Assembly: GCF_019049655.1 (NCBI RefSeq)
Contig: NZ_JAFMOX010000053.1
Span: forward strand, 1-64,000
Origin: Rahnella rivi
GTDB lineage: Bacteria; Pseudomonadota; Gammaproteobacteria; Enterobacterales; Enterobacteriaceae
Length of the DNA stretch: 64,000 bases
Direction of reading: 5' to 3'
Shown: positions 63,182-64,000 of the stretch, piece after piece
Numbering within the stretch: position 1 is the stretch's first letter
How the letters are laid out: every line of letters starts with the position of its first letter
The notes under the pieces: model-generated
What the model was told of the DNA's origin: nothing
Seen by the model: the letters and a program-made list of their open reading frames with translations, nothing else
Database searches by the model: none
Translations under genes and position numbers: made by a program

Positions 63182-64000
63182 TTGAATTATCAGTTAATTA
63201 CCACCAATGACGCGCTGGAGCAAGTTTGCCTCCAGGCGAAAGCGCACAGTAAAATTGCGCTGGATACCGAATTTGTCCGCACCCGCACCTATTATCCGCA
63301 ACTGGGTCTGATCCAGTTATTCGACGGCGAGAAGCTGACGCTGATCGACCCGTTACCGATCACGGCCTGGCAGCCTTTTATCGATCTGCTGACCAATCCT
63401 GATGTCGTGAAATTCCTGCACGCCGGCAGCGAAGATCTGGAAGTGTTTCTCAACGCCTTTGGCGTAATGCCGACACCTCTGATTGATACGCAAATCCTGG
63501 CGGCCTTCAGCGGGCGTCCGTTGTCCTGCGGTTTTGCACGTCTGGTAGCGGAAACGACCGGCGTTGAGCTGGATAAAAGTGAATCGCGTACAGACTGGAT
63601 CGCCCGTCCGCTGAGCGAAAAACAGTGCGTCTACGCTGCCGCTGACGTGTGGTATTTATTACCGCTTGCTGACCAGTTGATGAAAGAAACAGAAGAAGCC
63701 GGGTGGATGGATGCCGCGCTGGATGAATGTCTGGCACTGTGCCGCCGACGTAAAGAGGTGCTGCAACCGGAACTGGCATATCTGGAGATCACCAATGCCT
63801 TCCAGCTGCGCCCGCGTCAGTTGGGTTGTCTGAAACTGCTGGCGGCATGGCGTCTTAACCAGGCCCGTCAGCGTGACCTGGCGGTTAACTTCGTGGTACG
63901 TGAGGAGAATCTGTGGCAGGTCGCGCGCTACCAACCCGGTTCACTGGGTGAGCTTGAGTCCCTGGGCCTGAGCGGCCCGGAAATCCGCTATCACGGGCGT
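63182..64000 (+). CDS. rnd: Ribonuclease D (C-terminus beyond window edge)
   Basis: The first 273 residues of RNase D, starting at TTG as in E. coli. DEDD exonuclease motifs: ALDTEFVRTRTYYPQLGLIQL, KFLHAGSEDLEVF, and YAAADVWYLL. The first HRDC domain begins near residue 210 (RQLGCLKLLAAWR). 3'-to-5' exonuclease acting on tRNA precursors. Adjacent to fadD, as in E. coli. About 100 residues are missing. Confidence 0.96.
   Translation, partial: MNYQLITTNDALEQVCLQAKAHSKIALDTEFVRTRTYYPQLGLIQLFDGEKLTLIDPLPITAWQPFIDLLTNPDVVKFLHAGSEDLEVFLNAFGVMPTPLIDTQILAAFSGRPLSCGFARLVAETTGVELDKSESRTDWIARPLSEKQCVYAAADVWYLLPLADQLMKETEEAGWMDAALDECLALCRRRKEVLQPELAYLEITNAFQLRPRQLGCLKLLAAWRLNQARQRDLAVNFVVREENLWQVARYQPGSLGELESLGLSGPEIRYHGR

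Noticed and set aside
1..64000. CRISPR arrays, rRNA, tRNA genes and insertion sequences
   Set aside because: None was recognised: no spaced direct repeats, no tRNA cloverleaf with conserved T-loop, no transposase or terminal inverted repeats.

Overview
The window is chromosomal DNA of an enterobacterium. Gene content and order match Enterobacterales, and a Rahnella, Ewingella, Rouxiella or Serratia-like member of the Yersiniaceae is my best inference; no rRNA or other species-level marker is present. Two blocks keep E. coli-like order: the flagellin and cystine-uptake block (fliT-fliS-fliD / fliC / fliA-fliZ-dcyD-tcyJLN, about 10.9-20.1 kb) and the block running znuBC/znuA-mepM-lpxM ... pykA-hexR-zwf-eda ... 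yoaB-yoaA-tsaB-yeaY-fadD-rnd (39.7-64 kb).

Layout. 1-5 kb is visibly AT-rich, with a gtrA-gtrB surface glucosylation cassette, an OpgB-like phosphoglycerol transferase, long non-coding stretches and one possible 30-residue membrane protein. 5.2-10.8 kb holds a bestrophin-like channel and a run of small conserved or unknown genes, including a Pmp3/YqaE protein and an orphan OrtT/GhoT-type membrane toxin, ending in an AraC regulator. 10.9-20.1 kb is the flagellar and cystine block with two clear sigma-28 promoters. 20.5-29.3 kb carries an L,D-transpeptidase, a Fur-controlled FhuA/FoxA-type siderophore receptor, a periplasmic GH3 beta-glucosidase, a Bor lipoprotein, a two-subunit chromate transporter with a LysR regulator, and an ArsR-like regulator. 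29.6-32.4 kb has a second elongation factor G outside the str operon and wrbA. 32.7-37.7 kb is an accessory region: small unknown genes and an operon for a proline-rich, repeat-bearing YadA-type autotransporter whose first 44 residues look like a DNA-binding helix-turn-helix, facing a small regulator gene across a shared region rich in TAGCGA motifs. 37.8-39.6 kb has an EthD-like protein and a CPA1 antiporter.

Iron and zinc. A complete desferrioxamine-type operon (dfoJ-dfoA-dfoC) with a Fur box sits with an MdfA-like exporter between pykA and lpxM, which are adjacent in E. coli, so it looks like an insertion into a conserved locus. The FoxA-like receptor at 21.8 kb would be a natural uptake partner. 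ZnuABC provides zinc uptake with a Zur-like site between the divergent genes.

Carbon. hexR-zwf-eda lacks edd between zwf and eda; two good HexR boxes lie between hexR and zwf and a weaker one lies before pykA.

Most interesting: the HTH-fused trimeric autotransporter with its shared operator region; the in-frame internal ribosome-binding site and ATG at the acyltransferase/synthetase junction of DfoC; the EF-G paralogue behind an operator-like palindrome; and the surface-modification island at the left edge.
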